Positions 38,086 through 48,478 of a stretch of 64,000 nucleotides of DNA are shown here, in pieces. The stretch lies in NCBI RefSeq assembly GCF_030160395.1, contig NZ_BSOG01000004.1, positions 62,001 to 126,000 of the forward strand, given 5' to 3'. Within the stretch, counting starts at the first letter, position 1, and the number at the start of each line of letters is the position of its first letter. Both the position numbers and the translations under genes were made by a program. Origin of the DNA: Chitinimonas prasina. GTDB lineage: Bacteria; Pseudomonadota; Gammaproteobacteria; Burkholderiales; Chitinimonadaceae. Under the pieces are notes generated by a model. That model was not told where the DNA came from. It ran no database searches and was given only the letters and a program-made list of their open reading frames with translations.

Positions 38086-39012
38086 ATGCCCATAGCCCTC
38101 GCCCTACACGGCGGCGCCGGCACCATACGCGCCGCCGACCTGACACCCGAGCTGGAAGCCGAGCTGATGGCCGGCCTGAGCGCCGCGCTGGATAGCGGCC
38201 TCAGCATCCTGCACGCCGGTGGCGCCGCCCTGGATGCCGTACAGGCTACTGTCACCGTCCTCGAAGACCATCCGCTGTTCAACGCAGGCCGGGGTGCGGT
38301 GTTCAATGACCAGGGTTTTATCGAGATGGAAGCCGCCATCATGGACGGCGCACTCCGTACGGCCGGCAGCGTCACCGGCGTCAGGCGCACCCGCAATCCG
38401 GTACAACTGGCGCGCCTGGTCATGGCCCATACCCCTCATGTCACACTGGGCTTCGAAGCTGCCGATGCCTTCGCAGCAAAGATGGGCCTGCCCCAGGCGG
38501 CCCCTGAATACTTCCACACCAGCAAGCGCTGGGATGCCCTGCAGTCCGAGCTGGCCCGGCTCAGGGCAGGTGGTAGCGATGCCGACGTAAGCGAGCAGGT
38601 GAAGCACGGAACAGTAGGCGCCGTAGCGCTGGATTCGGCTGGCCACCTGGCTGCAGCCACTTCTACCGGTGGCCGCACCGCCAAGATGGCAGGCCGTATA
38701 GGCGATACCCCGGTCATCGGCGCCGGCACCTGGGCGGACGACCTGGTAGCGGTATCGGGCACCGGCCACGGCGAGAGCTTCATACGCTGCTGTGCCGCCC
38801 ACGAAGTCGCCAGCCGGATGCGCTACATGGGTCAACCGCTGAGCGATGCCTGTGATGAAGTGGTGTATGGCCAGTTGCTGGAGTTGGGTGGCAGTGGTGG
38901 CCTGATCGCGGTGGATTGGGAAGGCCATGTGACCCTGCCCTTCAACTGCGAAGGTATGTACCGCGCCGCCGTGGATGCCAGCGGCGAGCGCATAATCGCC
39001 ATCTACCGTTAA
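38086..39012 (+). CDS. iaaA: Isoaspartyl peptidase / type III L-asparaginase
   Basis: N-terminal-nucleophile hydrolase that removes isoaspartyl residues from dipeptides. 308 residues. N-terminal ALALHGGAGTI, NAGRGAVFN, then the self-cleavage site HGTVGAVALD, where the Thr after Gly becomes the new N-terminus and nucleophile; TSTGGRTAKMAGRIGD and the substrate loop GTGHGE follow. Cytoplasmic by sequence. Confidence 0.93.
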   Translation: MPIALALHGGAGTIRAADLTPELEAELMAGLSAALDSGLSILHAGGAALDAVQATVTVLEDHPLFNAGRGAVFNDQGFIEMEAAIMDGALRTAGSVTGVRRTRNPVQLARLVMAHTPHVTLGFEAADAFAAKMGLPQAAPEYFHTSKRWDALQSELARLRAGGSDADVSEQVKHGTVGAVALDSAGHLAAATSTGGRTAKMAGRIGDTPVIGAGTWADDLVAVSGTGHGESFIRCCAAHEVASRMRYMGQPLSDACDEVVYGQLLELGGSGGLIAVDWEGHVTLPFNCEGMYRAAVDASGERIIAIYR

Positions 39013-39248
39013 TATCAACCCCTAGCATGGCCATGCGGACTGCCAGCTTGTTGCGGGAATGGCATGTCTGGTCCCTGGGCTGATGGGCTATACATCGCCA
39101 GTTCGTGCCAACCAAAACCTCTTATGGTGTGGCGCTTGCTGGGTCTTGGCCGCGTTGCCGCCTGGCCTGAAGGTGTACATGGCAAGCGACAGAGTGTGAA
39201 TAGGGCGCACTGCGCATCCGCATTCCTCCGTCATCAAATCCACCACGC

Positions 39249-39254
39249 TATAAT
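39249..39254 (+). promoter_or_regulatory. -10 box of the ftsK promoter
   Basis: A perfect TATAAT 35 nt before the ftsK ATG. The best -35 candidate (TTCCTC at 39223) is 20 nt away and poor, so the promoter may rely on an activator. The rest of the 271-nt gap from 39013 shows nothing I can name. Confidence 0.5.
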
Positions 39255-39283
39255 CGCCCTCGATTCCCTTGCAGGCTGCATCC

Positions 39284-41731
39284 ATGCTGTTCCAACGTCG
39301 CCCCAAGAACGCCCCCAACCCCGCCAAGCGTGAAGGCACGCCCTTGCCACCCCAGATCACGGCCGTATTGCGTGAGAGCTGGTGGTTGGCGGCGGTGGTA
39401 GCCGGCATCTATCTGGTTATCATCCTGGCCAGCTACAGCCCGGCCGACCCTGGCTGGTCACATGCGGCCAGCGATGCGGTAGTGCGCAACAAGGGCGGCG
39501 CCTTTGGCGCCTGGCTGGCCGACGTTTTGCTCTATCTGTTCGGTTTCTCCGCCTGGTGGTGGGTGGTGTTCTGCCTGGCCGCCATCCTGTGGGGCTATCG
39601 CCGGCTGGAGAAGGTGGAACACAACCACCGCCTGGCCTTTGTTGCCATCAGCGGCTATCTGCTGCTCATCCTCTCCAGCTGCAGCCTGGAGGCCTTGCGC
39701 CTCAATACCTGGCAGATAGACCTGCCCTATGTACCCGGCGGCATGCTGGGCCTGGCCCTGGGTGGGTGGTTGTTTCACGCGCTGGGTTTCAGCGGTGCCA
39801 CGCTGATATTGCTCACCTGCTTTGGCATAGGGGTGTCCCTGTTTGCCGGCGTTTCCTGGCTGGATCTGATGGAGAAACTGGGCGGCTGGATAGAAACCGC
39901 AGGGCTACGCCTGTTCAATATCTGGCAGGCCCGGCAGGATCGCAAGATAGGCGAGGAAGCCGCCATCGCCCGAGAAGCACGCGTCACCGTCGAGAAGCAG
40001 CGTTTCGAAGATGCACCAGCCCTGCGGATTGAAGAACCACTGCTGGAGATTGCACCATCCAAGGCCGTATTGAAGGAAATCGAACAGGAACAGAAGGCCC
40101 AGGAGAAGGCCAAGCAGGCCGAGGCCCAGCCTTCGCTGTTCAGCAAGGAGGAACTCCCGCCCTGGGATGAAGCCACAACGGCACCGGCTGGCGTCAAACA
40201 AAAGACCGTCAGCAAGAAGACCCCGGCCCTGGTAAGCAGCAATCGCGCCGAGCTACCCAGCATTACCCTGCTGTCGCCACCACCACCTACACAGGAAGTC
40301 GTCAGCCACGAGACCATCGAATACACCTCGCGCCTGATCGAACGCAAGCTGGCCGAATTCGGCGTCGAGGTCAAAGTGGTGGCCGCCTATCCCGGCCCCG
40401 TGATCACGCGCTACGAGATCGAACCGGCGGTGGGGGTCAAGGGCTCGCAGATCGTCAATCTGATCAAGGACCTGGCCCGCGCCCTGTCACTGGTCAGCAT
40501 ACGGGTGGTCGAAACAATTCCGGGCAAGACCTATATGGGCCTGGAACTGCCCAACCCCAAGCGCCAGATTGTGCGGCTGTCCGAAATACTCGGCTCGCAG
40601 CCCTATCATGATTCGTCCTCGCTGCTCAGCATGGCCATGGGTAAGGATATCTCGGGCAAGCCGGTAGTCACCGACCTGGCCAAGGCGCCTCACATGCTGG
40701 TGGCAGGCACGACCGGCTCGGGTAAGTCGGTAGCCATGAACGCCATCATCCTGTCCTTCCTCTACAAAGCCACGCCAGAGGAAGTACGCCTGATCATGGT
40801 CGACCCGAAAATGCTGGAACTCAGCATCTACGAGGGTATCCCCCACCTGCTGGCCCCGGTGGTGACCGATATGAAGCATGCTGCCAACGCGCTCAACTGG
40901 TGCGTGGCCGAGATGGAAAAACGCTATCGCCTGATGAGCGCCATGGGTGTTCGTAACCTGGCGGGCTTCAACCAAAAGGTCAAGGAGGCCGAAAAGCGCG
41001 GCGAAAAGCTGACCAACCCCTTCAGCCTGACCCCGGACAGCCCGGAGCCCTTGGAGCCGCTGCCGTTGATCGTTGTACTGATAGACGAGTTGGCCGACCT
41101 GATGATGGTGGCTGGCAAGCAGGTTGAACAGTTGATCGCCCGCCTGGCACAAAAGGCACGGGCTGCCGGCGTACACCTGATACTGGCTACTCAGCGCCCC
41201 TCAGTGGATGTCATCACCGGCCTGATCAAGGCCAACATTCCCACCCGCTGCGCCTTCCAGGTATCCAGCAAGATAGACAGCCGCACCATCCTGGATCAGA
41301 TGGGTGCAGAAAGCCTGCTGGGCCAGGGTGACGGCCTGTTCCTGCCGCCCGGCACCGGCTACCCGCAGCGCATACATGGCGCCTTTGTGGCCGACGAAGA
41401 AGTCCACGCCGTGGTGGAGTTCCTCAAATCCCAGGGCGAGCCTAACTATATCGAAGGCATACTGACCGGCCAGGTCGAGGGCGCAGAAGGCGGCACAGGG
41501 GAGTTTAGCCTGGGCGGTGGTGAGGGCGGAGAAGGCGACGATATGTATGATCAGGCCGTGGCCTTCGTGCTCAAGAGCCGCAAGGCCTCCATTTCGTCGG
41601 TACAGCGGCAACTGCGCATAGGCTACAACCGGGCAGCCAGGCTGATCGAGCAGATGGAGCAGGCGGGGCTGGTCAGCCCCATGGAAACCAACGGCAACCG
41701 CACCGTTTTGGTGCCTGCTCGGGAAGACTAA
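39284..41731 (+). CDS. ftsK: DNA translocase FtsK
   Basis: Septum-anchored hexameric motor that clears DNA from the division site and activates XerCD at dif. 815 residues: four N-terminal membrane helices (to about 190), a charged linker (about 200-330), the RecA-like motor with Walker A GTTGSGKS (near residue 475) and Walker [12 protein letters not shown], and a C-terminal winged-helix gamma domain ([21 protein letters not shown]) that reads KOPS. The ATG at 39284 is preferred over a TTG five codons upstream. Its TAA overlaps a mobile repeat. Confidence 0.97.
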   Translation: MLFQRRPKNAPNPAKREGTPLPPQITAVLRESWWLAAVVAGIYLVIILASYSPADPGWSHAASDAVVRNKGGAFGAWLADVLLYLFGFSAWWWVVFCLAAILWGYRRLEKVEHNHRLAFVAISGYLLLILSSCSLEALRLNTWQIDLPYVPGGMLGLALGGWLFHALGFSGATLILLTCFGIGVSLFAGVSWLDLMEKLGGWIETAGLRLFNIWQARQDRKIGEEAAIAREARVTVEKQRFEDAPALRIEEPLLEIAPSKAVLKEIEQEQKAQEKAKQAEAQPSLFSKEELPPWDEATTAPAGVKQKTVSKKTPALVSSNRAELPSITLLSPPPPTQEVVSHETIEYTSRLIERKLAEFGVEVKVVAAYPGPVITRYEIEPAVGVKGSQIVNLIKDLARALSLVSIRVVETIPGKTYMGLELPNPKRQIVRLSEILGSQPYHDSSSLLSMAMGKDISGKPVVTDLAKAPHMLVAGTTGSGKSVAMNAIILSFLYKATPEEVRLIMVDPKMLELSIYEGIPHLLAPVVTDMKHAANALNWCVAEMEKRYRLMSAMGVRNLAGFNQKVKEAEKRGEKLTNPFSLTPDSPEPLEPLPLIVVLIDELADLMMVAGKQVEQLIARLAQKARAAGVHLILATQRPSVDVITGLIKANIPTRCAFQVSSKIDSRTILDQMGAESLLGQGDGLFLPPGTGYPQRIHGAFVADEEVHAVVEFLKSQGEPNYIEGILTGQVEGAEGGTGEFSLGGGEGGEGDDMYDQAVAFVLKSRKASISSVQRQLRIGYNRAARLIEQMEQAGLVSPMETNGNRTVLVPARED

Positions 41732-41855
41732 GAGCGGCTAACAACCCCAGCGTAGCGGTTCTGGCTAGGCGTGCGAGCGCTGGCGCGCGCAGCAGACAGT
41801 ACGTGGATACGGCAAGCTCGCACAACAACGCCAGTAGGGTTTTGTCAGCCGCTCT
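41731..41855 (+). mobile_element. MITE-like repeat, family A copy 2 (125 bp)
   Basis: Bounded by AGAGCGGCT (41731-41739) and AGCCGCTCT (41847-41855); the inverted ends extend imperfectly to about 18 bp (GGCTAACAACCCC against GGTTTTGTCAGCC). The interior is homologous to 27767-27906 in opposite orientation. An internal GTGCGAGC/GCTCGCAC pair gives a second stem. It begins at the last base of the ftsK stop codon. Confidence 0.8.
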
Positions 41856-41856
41856 A

Positions 41857-41893
41857 AGCAGGATCATCCCCTAGATGGGGGATAATCCTTGCT
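41857..41893. other. Imperfect hairpin next to repeat A
   Basis: AGCA-GGAT-c-ATCCCC loop GGGGAT-a-ATCC-t-TGCT forms 14 pairs with one mismatch and one bulge. It may end ftsK transcription or be an operator for the sensor kinase gene. Apart from it and the repeat, the 41732-42041 gap shows no clear promoter. Confidence 0.45.
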
Positions 41894-42041
41894 GCATTCT
41901 ATCCGGCATAACTGCAAACCATGCCGCGCAGGCTGCCAAACATCCCTGCAGCATCGCCGGCTTTACGCCACTGCATTACCTTGGGCACATGGCGAGGCAA
42001 TACTCGCCCGACCAGTGTTAAACGCCCACGGAGCAGGCCTT

Positions 42042-42968
42042 ATGAATCTTCCCAACGAGAACACAACAACGATGAAAGACTCGATGCGCGAGATTTGGCA
42101 ACTGACTGTCAAACTATGGTGGCAGTTCTTCGACTGGCTCGCCGTCGTTCCCAAGAAGACCCTGGCACTCAGCATGCTGATGGTGCTGATCATCTGCCGC
42201 ATGCTGTTCAACGAAGCTGGCGCACTGATACCCATCTTCGCGATCTTGATCCTGATACGGGTTCTGGCGGGCGGCAAGCGGCGCGCCGAGTTGACGGCTG
42301 ATGCCGCCAACAAGCGGGCGGACACCGAGCAACTGGAGCGCAATCTGCTGGAAGCAAGGATGGAAGCCCTGCAGGCACAGATCGAGCCGCACTTCCTGTT
42401 CAATACCTTGGCCAGCATAGACCAGTTGATCCAGACCGATCCGCCGCGCGCCTCACGCATGCAGCAATCATTGATACGTTATCTGCGCTACGCCATGCCG
42501 CAGATGCGCGAAGGTAGTCGGCCTAACCTGGGCCAGCAGACTGCACTGTCCAGCGCCTTCCTGGAAATCATGGCTATCCGTATGGAAGGCCGCCTGCAAC
42601 CCGAGGTACTGGTGCCCGATGGTCTCAAGTCGGCGGTGTTCCCCTCCATGATGCTGCAGACCCTGGTTGAAAATGCCATCAAGCATGGCCTGGAACCCAA
42701 GGCCGAAGGTGGGCGGCTGGAGATCAAGGCGGAGATTCGCGATGGTCTGCTGGAAGTCAGCGTCACCGATTCCGGCCTGGGCTTCGCCCCCAAGGGCGCA
42801 GGGGGTGTCGGGCTGGCCAATATCCGGGAGCGCCTCAAGGTGTTGTACGGCAACAAGGCCGAACTGGTGATACTGGTACCACTGGACGGCGGCACCCGCG
42901 CCACCATCCGCGTGCCTTACGAGGTAGCGCCACAACAGGTTGCACCGGTACGCAGCGAAGGCAGCTGA
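42042..42968 (+). CDS. LytS/AlgZ-type sensor histidine kinase
   Basis: 308 residues. Two hydrophobic segments (about 41-55 and 61-77), a short coiled-coil, then a His_kinase domain with the phosphoacceptor His117 in QIEPHFLFN and the ATPase domain (LVENAIKHGLEPK N-box, DSGLGFAPKGAGGVGLANIRERL G-boxes). It has no periplasmic sensor domain. GGAG precedes the chosen ATG; the frame is open 51 codons further upstream. Paired with the LytTR regulator gene 134 nt downstream. Confidence 0.9.
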   Translation: MNLPNENTTTMKDSMREIWQLTVKLWWQFFDWLAVVPKKTLALSMLMVLIICRMLFNEAGALIPIFAILILIRVLAGGKRRAELTADAANKRADTEQLERNLLEARMEALQAQIEPHFLFNTLASIDQLIQTDPPRASRMQQSLIRYLRYAMPQMREGSRPNLGQQTALSSAFLEIMAIRMEGRLQPEVLVPDGLKSAVFPSMMLQTLVENAIKHGLEPKAEGGRLEIKAEIRDGLLEVSVTDSGLGFAPKGAGGVGLANIRERLKVLYGNKAELVILVPLDGGTRATIRVPYEVAPQQVAPVRSEGS

Positions 42969-43102
42969 ACCCACTCGCCAGCGTGTGGCAAATCCATCGC
43001 CAGCGCTGACGTACCCCCCAACAGGTCGGCAATCATGTCGGCCTGTGCTATTTTTCACGCCATCTGCCTTCCAGAACAAAACCAGGACCAGAGGAAACCC
43101 AC

Positions 43103-43882
43103 GTGAGCCACAAAGCCGCCCCGACCGCCGTGATCGCCGATGACGAAAGGCTGATGCGCGAACAGATCGTCTCCCGCCTCAAGGAGGCCTGGCCTGAACT
43201 GGTCATCGTCGGCGAAGCCACCAATGGGCTGGAAGCCGTAGCCATGGCGCGCGCGCAAGAGCCTGATATTGTCTTTCTGGATATCCGCATGCCGGAACTG
43301 GACGGTATCGGTGCTGCCCGCGCCTTGCTGGGGCAATGTCATGTGGTGTTTGTCACTGCTTACGATCAGTACGCCATCACGGCCTTCGAGCAAGGTGCAG
43401 TGGACTACCTGCTCAAGCCAGCAGACCCAGAGCGCCTCAAGCTCACCTGCCAGCGATTGCAGGAACGCCTGGCCAAGAACGAGGAAGAGCCCAACGATAT
43501 GGACGTGCTGCTGGACCAGCTATCCCGTCGACTGGGCGGCGAAGGCAAGTCGCGTGACTATTTGCGCTGGATACAGGCCAGCGTAGGCAACAGCATACGG
43601 ATGATCAGCACCCGCGAGATCCTGTTCTTCCGGGCCGAGGACAAATACACCCGGGTGCAGACCGAGGGCTTCGAGGCATTGATACGCAAACCCATCAAGG
43701 AGCTGGCCGACGAGTTGGACCCCGATGAGTTCTGGCAGATACACCGTGCCATTCTGGTACGGGTAGACGCCATCGACCAGGTCAGCCGCGATTTTCGTGG
43801 CCAGCAGATCGTGCAGATGAAGGGCAATAACGAAAAGCTGGAAGTCAGCCGCAGCTTCAACAATCTGTTCAAGCAGATGTAG
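43103..43882 (+). CDS. LytTR-family response regulator
   Basis: 259 residues, GTG start with AGAGGAAA ahead. Receiver domain (about 8-125) with acidic pair Asp13-Asp14, phospho-acceptor Asp60 in VFLDIRMPELDG and Lys in LLKPAD; then a C-terminal LytTR DNA-binding domain (about 150-259: ILFFRAEDKYTRVQT, FWQIHRAILVRVDAI). Makes a complete pair with the upstream kinase, resembling AlgZ/AlgR or LytS/LytR. Confidence 0.94.
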   Translation: MSHKAAPTAVIADDERLMREQIVSRLKEAWPELVIVGEATNGLEAVAMARAQEPDIVFLDIRMPELDGIGAARALLGQCHVVFVTAYDQYAITAFEQGAVDYLLKPADPERLKLTCQRLQERLAKNEEEPNDMDVLLDQLSRRLGGEGKSRDYLRWIQASVGNSIRMISTREILFFRAEDKYTRVQTEGFEALIRKPIKELADELDPDEFWQIHRAILVRVDAIDQVSRDFRGQQIVQMKGNNEKLEVSRSFNNLFKQM

Positions 43883-43891
43883 CCGGCAGCT

Positions 43892-43914
43892 CCGGGGCCA
43901 TCATGCTGCCCCGG
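43892..43914 (+). terminator. Terminator after the response regulator
   Basis: CCGGGGC-catcatgct-GCCCCGG, a perfect 7-pair stem 10 nt after the stop, followed within 6 nt by ATTTTG. It sits between convergent genes and may serve both. Confidence 0.65.
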
Positions 43915-43929
43915 GGGCCATTTTGATTA

Positions 43930-44403
43930 TCAGTTAGCCCGCTTGCGCTGATAGGCCGCCAAGCCTGCCAGCGCCTGCTTGCGTATTGCCCCTTGCACCG
44001 GTGGCAGCCACCCCAGCAACACCCCCTTGCCACCCAGCGCCATGCGCGACCAGCGCCATAGATCAAAGACATCGCGGTGCCGCACGATCAGGCCATCCCT
44101 GAACTCGAAGCTGGCCCGGATATCATTCACCACCATGCGGCCTGTCTGACTGAACTCATAGCGGGCAATCCAGTGTGCGCTGCCGCCATGGTCATCGGCC
44201 ACCACCTCATCGAACTGCAGTGAAAACTGCTTGGCACGGCTGCAAAGCATGCGCCACATATCGCCTGCATCCCGCCCCCGCAGGCCGATGAATACCGGGT
44301 CGTCGAATACCACATCCGGGTGATAGCAAGCAGCCATGGCCTCGGCATCCAGATGCTGAAAAGCCTGGTAAAAGCGTTGTATCAGTGCGGCATGGGGGTG
44401 CAT
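43930..44403 (-). CDS. NTF2-like / SnoaL-like protein
   Basis: 157 residues. Compact alpha+beta cone fold pattern: HAALIQRFYQAFQHLDAEAMAACYHPDVVFDDPVF at the N-terminus and RMVVNDIRASFEFRDGLIVRHRDVFDLWRW near the end, typical of the SnoaL/limonene-epoxide-hydrolase-like superfamily. No specific substrate can be given. ATG 44401-44403 has GGAG ahead; earlier ATGs in frame are less likely. Divergent from the AraC regulator, which may control it. Confidence 0.82.
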   Translation of the reverse strand: MHPHAALIQRFYQAFQHLDAEAMAACYHPDVVFDDPVFIGLRGRDAGDMWRMLCSRAKQFSLQFDEVVADDHGGSAHWIARYEFSQTGRMVVNDIRASFEFRDGLIVRHRDVFDLWRWSRMALGGKGVLLGWLPPVQGAIRKQALAGLAAYQRKRAN

Positions 44404-44466
44404 GGGCTGGCTCCGTTGGGTGGTAGGCATGCCTGCATGATGGACTGTCCTGACACGAAAAGACAA

Positions 44467-44501
44467 TGGCGATAAAGCCAATAAATATGTCATTATCGCC
44501 A
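44467..44501. promoter_or_regulatory. Operator-like inverted repeat between the NTF2-like and AraC genes
   Basis: TGGCGATAA (44467-44475) and TTATCGCCA (44493-44501) are a perfect 9-bp inverted repeat with a 17-nt AT-rich spacer; an additional GACA flanks each arm. It lies in the 99-nt divergent promoter region, with the right arm ending just before the AraC ATG. Likely a binding site of the AraC-type regulator for autoregulation and control of the divergent gene (inference). Confidence 0.6.
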
Positions 44502-44502
44502 A

Positions 44503-45471
44503 ATGTCTGCCAGCCCCACGCTAAACATAGTCCTGCCTCTCTGCTCTCAGGTTGCCGCCGGCAGCCTGCTGCCCGCAGAGGACTGCTTTCTGCTGGCCAA
44601 CAAACTGGCGCAAGCGCCCTTGTTTCATCTGCGTCGGGTGACCGTGGACGGGCAGCCCCTGCAACTCGCTGGCCTGACCATCAACAATCCGGCCGGTCCA
44701 TCAGCTTTGGCCAATGCCGACCTGGTGCTGATTCCCGGCCTGGGCCAGCAGCCTGATCTGACGGAACCCCAGCTGGCTAACATGGCAACCCAGCTGCAAG
44801 CAGACCGGGACGGCCCCACCAAGCTTGCCAGCCTTTGCAGCGGTGCCTTTCTGCTGGCGGCCACGGGCAGGCTGGATGGCCGCCGTGCCACCACCCACTG
44901 GGCCCTGGCCAGCCGCTTCAGGCAAGCCTATCCCCGGGTCAAGCTCGACATCAGCGCCCTGCATACCGAGGATGGCGGGCTGTATTGCTCGGGCGGCGCC
45001 CATGCTGGCCTGGATCTTTGCCTGCACCTGATCGCCGAACATACCGGCCCTGCGCTGGCGCGGCAGGTGGCCAACGCCCTGGTCATAGACTGGCCCCGCC
45101 AGTCGCAAGCCGCCTATAGCGGCCTGCAGCTCGACACCCGCCATGGCGACACCGCCGTGGCCAAGGTGCAAGCCTGGCTGCACCGGCACTACGCCCAGGC
45201 AATCAGGCTTGAAGACCTGGCAGCCGAAGCCCATCTCAGCCCCCGTACCCTGCTGCGCCGCTTCAAGCAGGCTACCGGTGAGACACCCATAGGCTATCTG
45301 CAGCAACTGCGTATCGATGCCGCCAAGCGGCTGCTGGAAACCAGCAGCCTAAATGTGGATCAGATCATGGCCGCCGTGGGCTACGAGGACAGAGCCAGCT
45401 TTGGTCAATTGTTCAAGACGCTTGCCGCCTGCAGCCCGCAGCAATACCGCTTGCGGGTCCGCCCCGGCTGA
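44503..45471 (+). CDS. AraC-family regulator with DJ-1/PfpI-like N-terminal domain
   Basis: 322 residues. The N-terminal ~190 residues follow the class-I glutamine-amidotransferase-like (DJ-1/PfpI) fold with ASLCSGAFLLAATGRLDGRRATTHW, the Cys region typical of GlxA/FtrA-type regulators. The C-terminal domain has two helix-turn-helices (IRLEDLAAEAHLSPRTLLRRFKQATG and VDQIMAAVGYEDRASFGQLFK). Ligand unknown. Divergent from the NTF2-like gene. Confidence 0.92.
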   Translation: MSASPTLNIVLPLCSQVAAGSLLPAEDCFLLANKLAQAPLFHLRRVTVDGQPLQLAGLTINNPAGPSALANADLVLIPGLGQQPDLTEPQLANMATQLQADRDGPTKLASLCSGAFLLAATGRLDGRRATTHWALASRFRQAYPRVKLDISALHTEDGGLYCSGGAHAGLDLCLHLIAEHTGPALARQVANALVIDWPRQSQAAYSGLQLDTRHGDTAVAKVQAWLHRHYAQAIRLEDLAAEAHLSPRTLLRRFKQATGETPIGYLQQLRIDAAKRLLETSSLNVDQIMAAVGYEDRASFGQLFKTLAACSPQQYRLRVRPG

Positions 45472-45644
45472 TGCAGTCGCGGCCTGGCCTAGTGCTTGGC
45501 CAAGCGGCAAACCGCCGCCTTGGCTGCATGCAGGCTAACCCTATTGCCGCATCGCAACATCTGCCGCGCAGCTTACGCAACGGCCCTGGGTTTCGGGCAT
45601 AATTGACGGCTATTTACCGACTTCCCGCACGGAACCAACACCTC

Positions 45645-48263
45645 ATGCGTACCGCAGAAATCCGTCAGAAATTCCTCGGCTTCTTTGAGAGCAAGAACCA
45701 CCAGGTGGTTGCCTCCAGCCCACTGGTGCCTGGCAACGACCCCACCATCATGTTCACCGTGGCGGGCATGGTGCAGTTCAAGGATGTGTTCCTGGGCAAT
45801 GAGAAGCGCAGCTATACCCGCGCCACCACCAGCCAGAAATGCCTGCGTGCCGGTGGCAAGCACAACGATCTGGAGAACGTGGGTTATACCGCCCGCCACC
45901 ATACTTTCTTCGAAATGCTGGGTAATTTCAGCTTCGGCGATTACTTCAAGCGCGATGCCATCACCTATGCCTGGGAGTTTCTGACCAGCCCGGCCTGGCT
46001 GGGCCTGCCCAAGGAAAAACTGATGGTAACGGTCTACGCCACCGATGACGAGGCCTACAAGATCTGGAACGAGGAAGTCGGTCTTCCGCCCGAGCGCATC
46101 GTCCGCATCGGCGACAACAAGGGTGCACCCTACGCCAGTGACAACTTCTGGACCATGGGCGATACCGGCCCCTGCGGCCCTTGCACCGAGATATTCTACG
46201 ATCACGGCGCGGATGTGGCTGGCGGCCCACCCGGAAGCCCCGATGAAGACGGCGATCGCTTCATGGAGATCTGGAACAATGTGTTCATGCAGTTCAACCG
46301 CGACGAAAGCGGCACACTGCACCCGTTGCCCAAGCCCTCGGTCGATACCGGCATGGGCCTGGAACGCCTCTCCACTGTGTTGCAGCACGTCAAATCCAAC
46401 TACGAAACCGACATCCTCTCCAGCCTGGTGCGGGCTGCCGCACGCGAAACCGGCGTGCCTTACAGCCAGGACGTGCCTTCGCTGAAGGTCATTGCCGACC
46501 ATATCCGCGCCTGTACCTTCCTGGTGGCCGACGGCGTGTTGCCATCCAACGAAGGCCGTGGCTATGTGCTGCGCCGCATCGTCCGCCGCGCCATACGCCA
46601 TGGCTACAAGCTGGGCCAAAAAGGCCTGTTCTTCCACAAGCTGGTGTCCGATGTCGCTGCCACCATGGGCGATGCCTATCCGCAGTTGCTTGCCGATCAG
46701 GATCGCATCGTTGCTGCCCTGCGGCACGAGGAAGAGCAATTTGCCCGTACCCTGGATATCGGCATGGCACTGCTGGAAAAGTCGCTGGAAGGTGGCAAGA
46801 ACCAGCTGGACGGCAAGACCGCCTTTACCCTGCACAGCACCTACGGCTTCCCTATCGACCTGACCGCAGATGTCTGCCGCGAGCGCAATGTGCAAGTCGA
46901 TATGGCCGGCTATGAGCGGGAACTGGCCGAAGAGCAGGAGCGTGGCCGTGCCGCCGGCAAGTTCAATGCCGCTGCCAATGTCGAATACAGTGGCGCCGAC
47001 ACCGCCTTCGAGGGCTATGACAAAAGCCGCAGCGAGGCCAAGGTGCTGGCCCTTTACAAGGACGGCGCCGCCGTCGCAGCCTTGCAGGCTGGCGATGAAG
47101 GCGTGGTGGTGCTCGACAATACCGCCTTCTATGCAGAAGGCGGCGGCCAGGTGGGCGATACCGGCAAGCTGACTGCCGGCAACAATGTCTTTGAGGTAAC
47201 CGACACCCAGAAGGTGAAGGCAGCCGTATTCGGCCACCAAGGCAAGCTCAGCAGCGGCAGCCTGAAGCTGGGCGATACCGTGCTGGCCAGCATCGACACC
47301 GACAAACGCCTGGCGACCGCACGCAACCACTCCGCGACCCATTTGCTGCATGCTGCACTGCGCAGCGTGCTGGGCACCCATGTGCAACAAAAGGGGTCGC
47401 TGGTGAACAGCGAACGCACCCGTTTTGACTTCGCCCATACCCAGGCAGTCACAGCCGAAGAAATCGCCCGCATCGAAGCCTTGGTAAACCAGGAAATCGC
47501 CGCCAACAATGCAGTTTCCGCCACCATCATGAAGCAGGACGATGCCTTGAAGGCCGGCGCCATGGCGTTGTTCGGCGAGAAGTACGGCGATGAAGTGCGC
47601 GTGCTGAAAATGGGTGAATTCTCCACCGAGCTTTGCGGCGGCACCCATGTGCAGCGTACAGGTGACATCGGCTTCTTCAAGATTGTTGCTGAAGGCGGCG
47701 TAGCGGCGGGCATTCGACGAGTTGAAGCCGTGACTGGCGCTGGCGCGCTGGCCTATGTTCAAGGACTGGAGCGCGAGGTAAAGAGCGCTACCCAGTTGGT
47801 GGGCGCGCAGCCAGGCGACCTGCTGGGCAAGCTGGAGAAACTGCAGGCCGAGCAAAAGGCACTGGAGAAGGAACTGGCCAAGCTCAAGGGCAAGCTGGCT
47901 TCCAGCGCGGGCGACAGCCTGGCCGACCAAGCCATCGAGGTCAACGGCATCAAGGTGTTGGCGGCTGCAGTAGAAGGCGCCGACAGCAATGCCCTGCGCG
48001 AGATGCTGGACAAGTTGAAGGACAAACTGGGCAGTGCCGCCATCGTGCTGGCCTCTGTCAGCGAGGGCAAGGTAGCGCTGGCAGCAGGTGTGACGGCGGA
48101 CCTGACTGGCCGCGTCAAGGCAGGCGAACTGGTGAACTTTGTGGCCCAGCAAGTCGGTGGCAAGGGTGGCGGCCGCCCTGACATGGCCATGGCCGGCGGC
48201 ACCAACCCTGCCGGCTTGCCTGCGGCGCTTGCGGGCGTGGCAGCGTGGGTACAGGCCAAGTAA
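45645..48263 (+). CDS. alaS: Alanyl-tRNA synthetase
   Basis: Charges tRNA-Ala and edits Ser/Gly mischarging. 872 residues: N-terminal catalytic domain ([19 protein letters not shown], class II core), tRNA-recognition domain, editing domain with zinc-site motifs HSATH (near residue 560) and CGGTH (near 663), and the C-Ala oligomerisation domain ([13 protein letters not shown]). The ATG at 45645 is chosen over a TTG 14 codons upstream. Followed by a very strong terminator. Confidence 0.98.
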   Translation: MRTAEIRQKFLGFFESKNHQVVASSPLVPGNDPTIMFTVAGMVQFKDVFLGNEKRSYTRATTSQKCLRAGGKHNDLENVGYTARHHTFFEMLGNFSFGDYFKRDAITYAWEFLTSPAWLGLPKEKLMVTVYATDDEAYKIWNEEVGLPPERIVRIGDNKGAPYASDNFWTMGDTGPCGPCTEIFYDHGADVAGGPPGSPDEDGDRFMEIWNNVFMQFNRDESGTLHPLPKPSVDTGMGLERLSTVLQHVKSNYETDILSSLVRAAARETGVPYSQDVPSLKVIADHIRACTFLVADGVLPSNEGRGYVLRRIVRRAIRHGYKLGQKGLFFHKLVSDVAATMGDAYPQLLADQDRIVAALRHEEEQFARTLDIGMALLEKSLEGGKNQLDGKTAFTLHSTYGFPIDLTADVCRERNVQVDMAGYERELAEEQERGRAAGKFNAAANVEYSGADTAFEGYDKSRSEAKVLALYKDGAAVAALQAGDEGVVVLDNTAFYAEGGGQVGDTGKLTAGNNVFEVTDTQKVKAAVFGHQGKLSSGSLKLGDTVLASIDTDKRLATARNHSATHLLHAALRSVLGTHVQQKGSLVNSERTRFDFAHTQAVTAEEIARIEALVNQEIAANNAVSATIMKQDDALKAGAMALFGEKYGDEVRVLKMGEFSTELCGGTHVQRTGDIGFFKIVAEGGVAAGIRRVEAVTGAGALAYVQGLEREVKSATQLVGAQPGDLLGKLEKLQAEQKALEKELAKLKGKLASSAGDSLADQAIEVNGIKVLAAAVEGADSNALREMLDKLKDKLGSAAIVLASVSEGKVALAAGVTADLTGRVKAGELVNFVAQQVGGKGGGRPDMAMAGGTNPAGLPAALAGVAAWVQAK

Positions 48264-48276
48264 ACCTGAACTTCAT

Positions 48277-48314
48277 CCAGCAAAAAAGCCGGCTTATGCC
48301 GGCTTTTTTGCTGG
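48277..48314 (+). terminator. Strong terminator after alaS
   Basis: CCAGCAAAAAAGCCGGC-ttat-GCCGGCTTTTTTGCTGG: a perfect 17-pair stem with a six-T run in its descending arm, 14 nt after the stop. Symmetric, so also usable from the convergent side. The AT-rich stretch from 48315 to 48478 beyond it holds only a CTTTGCC-gg-GGCAAAG palindrome at 48373-48388. Confidence 0.9.
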
Positions 48315-48478
48315 TACATCCAAGTTAACGGCGGCGAACCCAATTGCCAGAAACCTGCTTCGCCAAGCAAGACTTTGCCGGGGCAAAGAATGATAAAAAG
48401 TATGCGTTTGATATTTAATGATAAATTCTTATCTAGCGGCGCTAGCATTGCACGGTAAACAAGGCATTTTGGCGTTCT

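Noticed and set aside
45573-48152. 859-codon open frame on the minus strand opposite alaS
   Set aside because: It lies wholly antisense to a complete, motif-intact alaS and its product is Gln/His/Gly-rich without any domain; long antisense frames are expected from high third-position GC.
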